The notes beneath the pieces were generated by a model. That model was given only the letters and a program-made list of their open reading frames with translations, searched no databases and was not told where the DNA came from. This document shows, piece after piece, positions 41,357-51,365 of a stretch of 54,537 nt of DNA (position 1 is its first letter; each line of letters begins with the position of its first letter). The position numbers were made by a program, and so were the translations under genes. Source of the DNA: Gryganskiella cystojenkinii (taxonomy: Eukaryota; Mortierellomycota; Mortierellomycetes; Mortierellales; Mortierellaceae); NCBI GenBank assembly GCA_015852425.1, contig JAAAIG010000164.1:1033-55569 (forward strand), given 5' to 3'.

Positions 41357-42091
41357 ATGGACCTTCCTCCAGAATGCTTGCTCGTTGTTCTGTCCTATAC
41401 GCACGATAGATCGACTATCATCACGGCCGCGCGTGTGAACAAAGCCTGGAATCTAGTTTTCGGGTCCGTCTTCTACCGCAAACTTTCCTTTTATCACCTC
41501 CAGCCGTCTATCCAGGCCCTGACTCGGCATTCGCAGTGCATCCACGTCCTGACGTTCAAGGCGAACTATCCGATCCGACCTCGCGGTGCTTTGTACGCAT
41601 ATGCCCCCACGTTGAGTTATTATGCTCTGGAACCGGTCCGGTGTCAAAGCCTTGTCGAGTTGAACATGTCTTTCTCGTCCTGCAGCAATGATTCTAAAGA
41701 ACCCTGGCATGGAGTCACGTTGGTCTCCATGAACCAGGGTCTGTTGAAGCTCAGTATTGGCGACTATCAGACGTTCAGCATTCGCCCCTGGTGGGGTCCC
41801 ATGTTTCAACAATGTAGCCGGAGCGTGAGGGAACTCGACTTGTACGGTGTCAATCTGAACAGAGAGGATGCGGATCAACTTTTAGGGTTAGCAGCATCGT
41901 TGAGAGTCTTGTTGATCGAAAACTCTCGGATCCATTGGTCCGGCACGTTTTTGGTCGAACCCCAGTTCCCGTCGATGGAATCTCTTCAAATCAAAAACGT
42001 CGAGTTTGACGCGCCGGAGCATGAGCTGGAATGGAAAAGGCAGTGTCCCCTTGTTATTCCTGAAAGTCAAGTCGTCGTCGCTGAGGGTTAG
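41357..42091 (+). CDS. F-box-like protein with LRR-type remainder
   Basis: A single exon of 244 residues. The first 45 residues fit an F-box: LPPECLLVVLSYTHDRSTII then TAARVNKAWNLVFGSVFYRK (Leu-Pro start, hydrophobic core, and the Val-Asn-Lys-Ala-Trp turn). The rest has spaced Leu motifs (LVELNMSF, LLKLSIGDY, VRELDLYGVNL, LRVLLIENSRI, MESLQIKNVEF) resembling irregular leucine-rich repeats, as in fungal F-box/LRR proteins. Such proteins bind Skp1 and present substrates to SCF ubiquitin ligases. It is shorter than typical F-box/LRR proteins of early-diverging fungi (often 400-700 residues), so it may be a short or reduced member. I start at 41357 rather than 41276 because the F-box begins there and the upstream codons are Asn/Lys-rich leader. 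TATA box and repeats are upstream. Confidence 0.72.
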   Translation: MDLPPECLLVVLSYTHDRSTIITAARVNKAWNLVFGSVFYRKLSFYHLQPSIQALTRHSQCIHVLTFKANYPIRPRGALYAYAPTLSYYALEPVRCQSLVELNMSFSSCSNDSKEPWHGVTLVSMNQGLLKLSIGDYQTFSIRPWWGPMFQQCSRSVRELDLYGVNLNREDADQLLGLAASLRVLLIENSRIHWSGTFLVEPQFPSMESLQIKNVEFDAPEHELEWKRQCPLVIPESQVVVAEG

Positions 42092-42136
42092 AAGAGAAAG
42101 GATGTGTTGAAAAATAAAGTAAACGATTGAGTGCCG

Positions 42137-42143
42137 TCACGTG
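42137..42143. promoter_or_regulatory. E-box TCACGTG upstream of the Trf4-like gene
   Basis: TCACGTG, followed by GG as at 30564, lies 274 bases before the ATG of the poly(A) polymerase gene. Confidence 0.35.
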
Positions 42144-42416
42144 GGATCGTGGAACCAGTGGGATAAATTCTGTGGCAAAATCTTTTTAATTTCATGCCTC
42201 TTCCACCCAACAACCCATCCATCCATCTCGCAAAGGCATAACAGAATCAACCAAAGGAAAACACTCGAACCTTGTCGAGTGTATGAACTCATAAATCTCG
42301 AGGAAAATCAAATCATCGAGACAAAGATTCTTCGACTCGACCACTTTTTGACGCGTTGCTCTCAAGTACATTCCGACAATAACGCGATTGCAGGAACTTG
42401 CAGTCATCCGACAACC

Positions 42417-44947
42417 ATGAACAACAGTAATTACATCATAACCAACCCAACTCTGACTGCAAAGCAGTCTTCCGAAAATACTTCGACAAGCACCTACATG
42501 GTAAGGGGACACATACTACCCAGAAAGAGATGTTTCTTTTTTTTTTGGTGGTTTGGCTTGGGCCTCCAAATACACACAGCCTTTTTCTACACGGACCAAC
42601 AAACTCATAGCTACTGACCCCTCTTGACCACGTTTTAGACTCAAACTCCAAACATTCAGTCACAGCAGATCGAGTCGCTTGACTACATCCCTTTGGTTGG
42701 CTGGGAATTGGACGAAGATGTCGAGGGCGACGCTCCAGGTCAAGAGAATCAAGAACTGACAAAACCAAATGCGACAAACAAAACAACAACGAGGGTGCCC
42801 AAGAGAGGGGCGACAACGAGCGCTCGAGAAGACTCAACCACGATCAAGAAGCAAAGAGTGCTGGGCTTTAAGAACGCGAATAGAGCAAGATATTTTTCAA
42901 CAAGCCAAGCCGATTCGAGTTTAGGGTCGATTGTCGTTGACACCTCGTGGCTGTCAGTCACGACCAGGCTCACGGAGGAACTGAAGGACTTTGTGCGTTG
43001 TATTGGGCCGACCGAGGAAGAGCATGCAGTCAGAAACTTTGCCTTCAGATTGATTGAGAAAACCATCAAGGAAGTTTGGCCTTCATGTACTGTGCACATG
43101 TATGGAAGCTACAGGACCAAGATGTATCTGCCTACGAGGTGTGATTGTATATCGTCGAGAACTTGTTGCTGCCAGCTCTTTGCTTTAGAAACCTTTGACT
43201 GACACTTTGATGGACTTCCTATGTATTATCTAGCGACATGGACATGGTTGTTCACAGAGACACGACCATCACTCTGGACGACATGCGCTACCTGGCGACT
43301 CACCTGGAGCAGCTCAACCTTGGACCGGAGCGAATTCGCTTTATTGAGGGTGCCAAGGTGCCGTTGCTGAAATTTCATGAAAGAAATAGTCGTCTTGCCA
43401 TCGACATCTCGTTCAATCATTCGGATGGGATCCACAGTGGTGATACCGCCAACAAACATCTTGACGAAACCCCTGGAGTCCGGCCGCTCATGTTCATTCT
43501 CAAACAGTTCCTGATGATCCACGTAAGTGAAGCTTATTTCTAAGTTGAATTTTGTTTATGCTAATGTTGCTGACAAACTTTATGTCTTGGTTTATGCTTA
43601 CATCTGCAGCGTTGCAACAACCCAGCGAAGGGAGGCATCGGATCGTATACACTCATGATTATGATTGTGAGTTTCTTACAGATGCATTCGAGTGTTCGAA
43701 CCGCGAAGATTGACCCAGAGGAGAACCTTGGCGTTCTCTTAATCGAGTTCTTGGAGCTCTACGGGCGCAGGTTCAACTTTTCCAAAGTCGGGATCAGTAT
43801 CACTGGACAAGGATCTTATTTTCGTCGAGAGCAGGCGCACAGAGGCGGTGGCGGCGCTGGAACACAGCAACCTCGGATGGTGACACTGGACCCGAACGAT
43901 CCAAACAACAACACAGGAGCATCTGTTCGCAATCTTCGTGATATTCAGCATCATTTTGTGCGAGCATGCACATCCCTCATCGCCTCTCTCCGAAGCCAGC
44001 GCCAAGCGATGCTTTCGAACGCGGCGGACCGCGTTGGTGGAACAGCAGCAGTGCAAAAACAGCCCATGATCACTAATGTTGTCAAAATGTCGTCAATGAC
44101 CCTTAGCCATCGTCGACGACTTCATCGAGTTTTTCTCGACGGCACATTCCAGCGAATGTTTCCTCAATCGACAAGCCTCAACGAGATGAATCAATTCGAG
44201 GAGCAAGGATCGACGATGACAACGTGTTCGATCGCGACGACAAAGACGAAAAAAAACATATCGATTGAAAAGTTGATTGAAGATTGGCTGTATCTGGAAG
44301 TCGAAGAAATGATTGATCATTTCAAGACCTGGGAAACCTCTTCGCAATCCTACGACGACCTTGAAGCATTGATGCAAAGGAGGAAGTACTTGATTGTGGC
44401 TCGATCCCAGGCGCTGATTGTCGCTGTCGAGGAGAAGGGCGATGTGTTCCTGGACGAAGATGCACGTGCGAGAATCGTTCAGGAGTCTGAGATGTTCGTA
44501 GAGAGCAAGCTCGGGTTTCTGACCGAGACTGTTCGGCGAGATGATCGGTTCAAGGCTTTGATCCAAAAATACGCATCTCCTATGTCGATGGCAGACAGAA
44601 CCAAGAGAGCCCATATGAATCGTGCAATTATCCTGAATGTTGAAGAAGGCGAGATAGCGACGACGATGATGATGACAATGACAATGGCGATGAAGACCGA
44701 ACTGTCCCATGAGAGCGTCAACAAGCTCCCTGATGGTCACTTCGATACGGATGAAGACATGCTGGACAGCAAAGTCGAAAACTATCGAGAGGTCATCGTG
44801 ATTTCAGGCGATGATGACGACGAAGTTTCGAGCTCTGACGAAGGCAGCAGCCACAACATCGTGATTTCAGATGATGATGACAGTATTGGAGGTGATGGAA
44901 ACAACAACCGTGTTTCTGCTCTCGTGCGTCACAATATCGATAATTAA
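42417..44947 (+). CDS. TRF4: Non-canonical poly(A) polymerase, Trf4/Cid14 (TENT4) type
   Basis: Four exons, 42417-42500, 42639-43138, 43234-43522 and 43610-44947, give 736 residues. The nucleotidyltransferase core shows MYGSYRTKMYLPT then SDMDMVV, with GS at 184-185, the metal-binding pair Asp196 and Asp198, and the third Asp252 in SRLAIDISFN. The central domain has PLMFILKQFLMIH joined to RCNNPAKGGIGSYTLMIMIV, and the PAP-associated segment NLGVLLIEFLELYGRRFNFS follows. Trf4 adds short poly(A) tails to faulty nuclear RNAs in the TRAMP complex, feeding them to the exosome. The long C-terminal part is poorly conserved; near its end it has two motifs of the SUMO-interaction type, VIVIS at 686-690 and IVIS-DDDD at 708-715. 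I chose ATG 42417 because a donor with 28 codons follows; the N-terminus is the least certain part. It is followed at 44948 by the intergenic gap to a convergent gene. Confidence 0.92.
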
Positions 44948-45386
44948 GGCTCCTGAGCTGGTGCTCGGAAGTACCCTTCAGCCAGTAAGAAACTGTACGA
45001 TCTCTGTGATGATCGACACCTTTGCGAGGACTTTAGCGAAACAAAGAAAGAAAGAAAAAAAAATGCTTATCAGAAAGGAAGAAGGGAGGAAGACGCACGC
45101 AATGGACTACAGCATGCAGCGTCCTTGTAATATCCCAAAATTCAACCCCAATAGCAATCATAATAAAGACAAACCACTATGCTGATAATGGCACGCGCTC
45201 ATAACGCCAACCATCACACCCGTTGAATAAAGCGCACATGCAGTATCTCTCTACGCCCGCGATTTGGGGTCTTTTTGTATTTTGAGTACAGACCATGATA
45301 AGGCTCTTCCAGGGATAAGAGCAATATCTTTATATCTTTGTATTGTTGATGGATCTTGGGTCCATTGCGGCTCCGTCTTGTCGCCT
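44948..45386. other. Intergenic between convergent genes
   Basis: This is the 3' flanks of the Trf4-like gene and of the unknown 558-aa gene. AATAAAG occurs at 45227-45233, usable as a polyadenylation signal. Nothing else is seen. Confidence 0.5.
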
Positions 45387-47422
45387 TCACTCCTGTTGTG
45401 CTAATCCTACATTCAAGAGCTTTCGCATCTTTCCAAAGACTGTTCCCACAGCCATCATCAAGATTGCTGTTGTTGCTGTTTCCGTATTTTCGGAGGCAAG
45501 AACACTATCCTCGACGTCTTTAGTGTCATGACACCGCGTTGGAGAAGGAGATCGGGACGGAGGCAGACCAGTCATGGACTGCTGGATTTGAAAACCGGTC
45601 AGTGGATCTATTCTCGCAGCAGGCGGCTGCGCCCAGACCGACTGGAATGTCGATTCAATTGAATGTGGCGACGATTGCACAATAGAGATATGTTGATCAT
45701 CGTTTTCAAAACTGGGGAACGATTCAGTGGGTTCTCTTTTGTCTAGAAAGAATAAGCACGAACAAAAAGAATAAGACTCATGTTCATGTATCGCGACAAG
45801 TCAAGTCGTGTTTTTGGTGAAGAGAGACAGCGGCCGAATTGGTTCGTATACCCTGTGCATCCCGGTTTTCATGGTTCTTGTCGCTCGTCAAGAACAGGCG
45901 ATGTTCAGGTGTATCTCGGAGAAAAAACTGGGAGGATGACTAAAAAAAGAACAAGGAAGGAAACATATTTCAAATTAAATCAATCAGCTTTTATTTTATG
46001 CTCCTCCTATGCGTGTTTTCTACCCTTCATTTGTTTTTTTTTTATATCACAACAAAGAGGTACCTACCAAGGAGTGGCCTTTTTTCAAGTTTCGAAACTC
46101 GGGTCGAGTTGCCGGCGACCAAAAGCCTCCAGTACCATCCCTGGTCTGGAAAGAAGTGAAACGTGCGACCGAGGATTTTTCGCGAATCAACGGGGTTACG
46201 TATGGTTTGGGAGTGTTACCCAATCGGATTTGCTCAGTACTGCCTTGCATCCGTTTTCGAAGACGTGGGACTTGACGGGTTCGCAACCACTGTCCCTCAA
46301 GACTCATGGACATAATGGCTCGATGACGCTCGTCGTTGATTCGAGCTTGACCTTCCTGTTCACGCCACTGGGAAGGATGTCCAACCAAAGTAGTTCCACA
46401 CCATGGAGCGACCGGCAAAGATTGCAAATTGAGGACCGAACGTGTATAGCTCCCAGAGTCATGGAAGCTAGGCAGCGGTTCCAGGTTGGTAACAAACTCG
46501 TTCTCTCGGAAAGATTTCCTCCAAGGCCCGTGGAGCACATTGTTCGAGAGCGACGCCTGCGCGTGGGGCACGCTGAGACGAATGTCATCATCGTAAGAGG
46601 AATCGTACTCGGGATGCTTTTTTTTTGATTAGAGAATCAAATCAACAAGAGATCAAGAGGAAAGAGTGATGTCAGTAGCCATTCGTTAAAAAGATCTGCT
46701 TAGATTCACTCGGCGGGACGTTGGGGTGTCGATATTACCTGCCGAGGGACAACGGTATTGGCGCTGGACCACGGATTCACCAACGATAGCACAGAGTTGA
46801 ATTTAAAGCAGTGGTAGGGTGTTGGTGTCAGCGCAGCATGTACTCTCTGATCGAGCATTTCCGAACCAAAGAAGGGAGCGCCCAATCTTGACAATATGTG
46901 CTTATGACCTTCAAGAGGCTCCAGCAACTCCTTCTCGCGGTCGGTCCAGTCACTTGTGGCAAAGGGAGGCACGCCCACAAGACGCTTTTGATCTTGGGCC
47001 GCGAAATGGGTTCCCATGGCGACTTCGGTGAAATCCCTCTTCTCCCCTTCTTCGGTTGATTGCGTTGATGCAAGCTCGGAAGCATCCTCCATTTCGACAT
47101 CGTTCGTGGGTTTTTGAGCTTGAGCTTGTTGCTCGTGATGATGATGATTCTTGCAGCTGTTGGTGATGGAAGTGGCTGATGAGAATGTCTTTTCCGCCAA
47201 GGCGAAACCGGGATGCAGCATGCGCGACTCTGCCAAGCCCCAGGGCACGTCGTGGTACTGTGAGCGTGGTTGTTGCACCTCTAGCTGCTGTTGGTCGCGT
47301 TCTTGTTGCTTTGATTTCTGTTTATGACCGGCGCCTACTGCAGATGGGGAAAGTGGCCTCTTTACGGCACTTGAATTCGAACCAGTGCCCGAGTCTGTCG
47401 CTGACGAATCAGTATCGCTCAT
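45387..47422 (-). CDS. Unknown 558-residue protein with C-terminal hydrophobic segment
   Basis: Four exons, 47422-46739, 46616-46068, 45939-45852 and 45742-45387, join in frame; the 88-nt third exon was found because the phases of its neighbours do not fit without it. The N-terminal 110 residues are Ser/Gln-rich. The middle is more ordered and non-repetitive: VPWGLAESRMLHPGFALAEK, FATSDWTDREKELLEPLEGH, SRLGAPFFGSEMLDQRVHAA, SVPHAQASLSNNVLHGPWRK and TLVGHPSQWREQEGQARIN. The last 30 residues have one hydrophobic run (TTAILMMAVGTVFG) then basic residues (KMRKLL), which could be a tail anchor. I recognise no family. The ordered motifs and four coherent exons argue for a real gene. It converges with the Trf4-like gene. 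Confidence 0.72.
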
Positions 47423-48249
47423 TTTGTTGTCTTGTGGCCAGAAAAGAAAAAGTGAAAGAGTTTTTTGTCGACACCGAGTCTAATGCTGCGTTCCAAGACT
47501 GGGGGCAGTCTACGACGAGTGGGTCTGTTGAGTGTCTTGTGTCGGTGCTGGGTAAGGAGAATAGGAGCACAAACGAGCAACAATCAAAAGAAGAGAGAGA
47601 GACTGCGTGTATGTGTGAAAGAAGGGCATCTTTTAGTTTTCAACAGCAATGAGAGTTGTAGTGGGCAAGAGTGACCGATCATAAGCGTCTTTACCAGAGA
47701 CGATGTTGTCGCTGTTGTTGTTGCACGAGAGACTTGCACTCGGGAGGATGAAATTGAAAGAAAAAAACAAGGCCAAGGGGTTAAAAGTTGGGTTGCCAGG
47801 GAGGGTGGTGATGAGCAAAGGTGGGAAAGAAAGAAGAGGGAACAGTATGATGGCGCGAAGAAATTGGATGATAAATAAGCCCCGGTTTCTTTAAAGACTA
47901 TGCACATTATGAGCAGTACTGAGACGTTAGGAGAATCCCGTTCGTCCAGCACGACAGGGGCTACAGAGCTCTTTTTAGCTTTCTTTGGCTGTTATCCTCG
48001 GCTGCTGATGAGGGAGAGAAGTAGGATCAATGCTACTTTTTTATTCAATTTTTTCAAGAGCATTCAATAAAGGTATGGAGAGAATAGGTTCAAATAATGA
48101 GTGGAAAAAAAAGAATTGTTGACTGGATCGATCACGAAGAGTATGTCCGAAAAACAACAGCTTTGTCTTTGTTTTTCGTTGTTCCTACACGAGGTCTATC
48201 CAGAACAAAATCTTTCTGTAACGGGGTAGTTGGGGTGTACATGAGTTGT
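47423..48249. other. Intergenic between the unknown gene and V-ATPase subunit G
   Basis: Promoter of the unknown gene and 3' flank of V-ATPase G. A/G-rich stretches occur; AATAAAG at 48066-48072 is on the plus strand and so not a signal for either gene. No gene is supported. Confidence 0.45.
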
Positions 48250-49065
48250 CTAGTTGAGGCGAGCGTTGCGGTGGATCTTGGGTTCGACAGTGTAGACGGT
48301 CTCCAAGAGCTTCTGAAGAACAGCCTCACGGTTCTTGGCGAATGCAGCTTCAATCTCCACACGCTTCTGCTCAGTTTCGACCTCGACACGGTGTGTTGTC
48401 TCGTCCGATGATCCAGCGTGCTAAAACAGAGATGGCAGTTGAAAGCGTTAAAAATAGGGGTTAAAGGAAAAGACGTGGAAGGGTATGACCCGAGTTCTGT
48501 GATCCAATGTGAACAGTGACGACAAAGGGTCGAGCCATGTTCTCTAGTGCAATACGAGGTGTCTGCAGCGTCGATCCGTAGTGTAGAAAAGGGAGGGAGC
48601 GGGTCCTTTTATCCCAATTACTCACCTCCAACTCGAAGCCCTTGAAGGCCTCGTTCTTGGCTCCCTTCAACTCTTCGATTTCCTTTGCTGCCTCGGCACG
48701 AGCGTCCTTGAGTCTTTGGACACGGTCTATTAAAGAGAATTGAATGCAAACGGCAGTTCCAGTCAATTTGCATGGATAAGGAGAGGTCGAGTAGTACGGT
48801 GAAACTAAACGTGATGAAGACAGAGGAGGAGAGTGCGTCGATCACAGTGTCTGGTATTACATTGGCGAGCCTTCTGAACAATCTTGGAGGCCTCCTTCTC
48901 GGCCTCGAGAAGGGTCTGAATTCCTGTAGAGTTTGATGCGGCCTATGCGAGAGGCGGGAGGGGCAGAAAGTGCAACATGAAGAAATGTCAGCAAACGGGT
49001 TGGTTGTCAAGGATGTCTTTTTTGCCGAGGAATTGAAGGGTCTGGGTGCAATCCTGACGCACCAT
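48250..49065 (-). CDS. VMA10: V-type proton ATPase subunit G
   Basis: Exons 49065-49063 (only the ATG), 48942-48861, 48726-48626 and 48420-48250 sum to 357 nt, 118 residues, the family's usual length. Sequence landmarks are GIQTLLEAEKEASKIVQKAR, then QYRVQRLKDARAEAAKEIEE, matching the conserved first helix of subunit G, and a C-terminus ETVYTVEPKIHRNARLN. The protein is a long charged coiled coil that forms, with subunit E, the peripheral stalk of the V1 sector on vacuoles and endosomes, holding the stator during ATP-driven proton pumping. The start is the interesting part: exon 2 begins AASNSTGIQ with no Met. The nearest ATG followed by a good donor (ATG|GTGCGT) lies 120 nt upstream, so the start codon appears to be an exon of its own. 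Exons 2-4 are very sure; exon 1 is inferred. Confidence 0.92.
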
Positions 49066-49595
49066 GGTTATGTTACGGTGTATAAGAGAGTGGGAAGTAA
49101 TGAAAAGGAGGAAAGAGAAGTCGACAGTTTGAAAAAGAGAATTCGATTGGCATGCATGCAAGAAGACGCGCCTGACAAGACCAGGGGTCGATATATCATC
49201 GCAGTCACTTCATATTGCTGTGTGACGTCAGAGAAGCCGGTTTTCGGGGAGACAGTTATGAAAAGTGCCTTTCCTGGAAGACTCCTTCCGCGTCTGGTCC
49301 TAACAGCGCGCTTGTTTCGTTAGTTCGTCCTTCGAAAAAAAAAGACATTTCAGGAACAAGCATCTTTCTTTCGTTACACTCTCCATTCAACCACTCAACA
49401 CATTCAAGGACTTTTTCCTTTTCTTATTTTATTATTCCATCACAAAGCACGGCGGGACAAACCAGCACAGGGAACTGCAGCGTAGAAAATAGTAGACCTT
49501 CAACCCACCCTGCAGCATTTCGCTCTTAGAAACGTGGTCTCACTCTCTCTATCCGTTCAAGGACAATCTCATTCACAAACTCACGCACTTGAAGG
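49066..49595. promoter_or_regulatory. Divergent promoter of V-ATPase G and OPA3, with perfect CRE
   Basis: 530 nt between divergent start codons. TGACGTCA at 49223-49230 is the full palindromic ATF/CREB site, 158 bases before the V-ATPase start and 366 before the OPA3 start. A pyrimidine-rich leader precedes OPA3. Confidence 0.5.
49223..49230. promoter_or_regulatory. CRE palindrome TGACGTCA
   Basis: An exact 8-bp bZIP (ATF/CREB) site located in the shared promoter. Occupancy is inferred. Confidence 0.5.
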
Positions 49596-50935
49596 ATGTC
49601 GGCCATAAAACTCGGCTTCCTTGCGATTCGGACCGTCGCTAAACCAATCGCAAACTCGATTAAATCCTACAGTGTCAAGCACCCAAAGTAAGAGACTGGA
49701 CCTGGATATGGTCTTTTGGAAACGACAATTGTTTTTCCCTCCTCATACCGCGGACCGTTTTTTGTTGACTCCACGTTTATCATCCGAACGAACAACCATA
49801 GGTTCAAGGAAGCATGCATCAGTGTAGCCCAGGCAAGTCTATTTTTTAGGGACTATGCAAGATAGTACAGGCAGCTAATAGAAAAAAAAAGAGTTCGATC
49901 TGATCAGCATTTTTTCCTTTCTTGATCAACAACATAGTTCTCGCATAAGACCGAGATGCAACTCAAGATGAAGTTCCTCGGATACAAGGTCGAATCGATC
50001 CGGCCTTTGAACGACGCTAGGTAAGGGAAATCGGATCGAAGGCGGCAGCGTAGATCACAGTGAACACGACAACGATCAGCAGATTAACGTAAAGCTCTTT
50101 GCCGTCTTTTTCGCAATTGACAGAGCTGTAGAGATGGGAGCCAACTTTCTGAGCGAGGCCTTTATCTTTGGTGTCGCAGGATCCCTGATCATACTAGAAA
50201 ACGCAAGGTATGAGCCCTGACAAGGATTTTTCGATGAGACAAGCAATCAAAGATACCGAGACGACGGATGGATGCTCAACTCCCTTTGACGACTGACCTT
50301 ATAGGACGCGAATGAATGCGCGCGACCGCAAGAATCATGTAGATGACACACTCGACAACTTGCTCCTGATCACAGAAGAACTACGGGAAGAGCTCAAGCA
50401 GGTCGAAGTCACGACGAGTGAAAAACTTCAGGAAATGCAAAAGGAGAACATTGTCCTCAGAAAGACACTCAACGAGATCTTGGACGTTAGTCTTCGTCTG
50501 CGGAGTCATACCCCTTATTCGGGACAGGAGATCGGAATCGGCAACGCCTCGGGAGGATTTGTTCTCCAGATCGCGGATGAGCCCATGATCCGCTCCTTCC
50601 CAGCAGACCCTTCACCACGTGCTGGCAGTGGAAGTACAACTTCAGTCCCGACAGATTCCTCATCATCATCATCACCAATATCGTCCAGCAACAGCGACAG
50701 ATCTTCAAGCAAGTCCTCAACGACAACATCATCAACCACGCCATTGCAATCCTCTTATGACTTTCACCACCAACATCACCAACTCGGTCACCCTGAGCAC
50801 CAGGACGAGTATATTCTAATTGACCAGCAGCAGACTGTACTTCCGCCACAACCAATCAAAAAGAGTCGCTGGGATATCTCGCTCCCTTGGTCATCATCGT
50901 CTGGATCCTCGTCTTCATCAGCCTCTTCAGCATGA
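49596..50935 (+). CDS. OPA3: OPA3-family mitochondrial protein with long C-terminal extension
   Basis: Five exons, 49596-49687, 49802-49832, 49938-50020, 50124-50207 and 50305-50935, give 306 residues. The OPA3 signature is clear: MSAIKLGFLAIRTVAKPIAN, then KTEMQLKMKFLGYKVESIRP with LNDAR, and AVEMGANFLSEAFIFGVAGS, the conserved hydrophobic segment. OPA3 proteins sit in mitochondrial membranes and affect mitochondrial shape and lipid metabolism; the exact activity is unsettled. Residues 115-155 form a coiled coil (EELREELKQVEVTTSEKLQE). The remaining 140 residues are Ser/Thr/His-rich and end in a basic-hydrophobic KKSRWDISLPWSSSSG. Yeast-type OPA3 is shorter, so the tail is an extension. The second intron begins CAG|GCAAGT, a GC-AG intron: no GT donor fits. 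The exon of 31 nt between introns 1 and 2 is needed to keep the frame. Confidence 0.9.
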
Positions 50936-51365
50936 GGGATTATTATTTAACGATCAAACAACTATAGACAAAAGCTAACCTTCACAAACGAAACAATACA
51001 AAAACGCCCAGCGACAATCCACGGGCACAAATCTACAACCACTCCTTAATCGTCCCATTCAGTCAGATTTCTCCCCCTTCCCACGTTTCGCAACGACGCG
51101 CCACCATCCTCGACCAAAAACTTTATTTTTTTTTGAAGACCTTGGTCCGAGTTACAATTGCGGTGGAATGAATGAACGAATGGAAACCCGTCTCTGCTTC
51201 TTTTGAAGGGAGGAATGAGGGAGAAAGGGAGAGACCACGATGGCAAAACAATAGGGAAAAACTCGAGTCTCATTCTCACCCTTTTTCCTTTTCTTCCTTT
51301 CTCATTCATCGCTCATAATACCCCAAACAACACTATTGATATTTATAACTGATAGCTGATCAGTC
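50936..51365. other. Intergenic: 3' flank of OPA3 and promoter of PHO81
   Basis: No gene. It ends with TATTTATA (51340-51347) and a 6-bp hairpin, ACTGAT (51348-51353) and ATCAGT (51359-51364), that stops one base before the PHO81 ATG. Confidence 0.5.
51348..51364 (+). repeat. Hairpin directly before the PHO81 start codon
   Basis: Perfect 6-bp arms ACTGAT and ATCAGT with a 5-nt loop AGCTG end at 51364; the ATG starts at 51366. If transcribed it lies at the initiation site. Confidence 0.7.
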
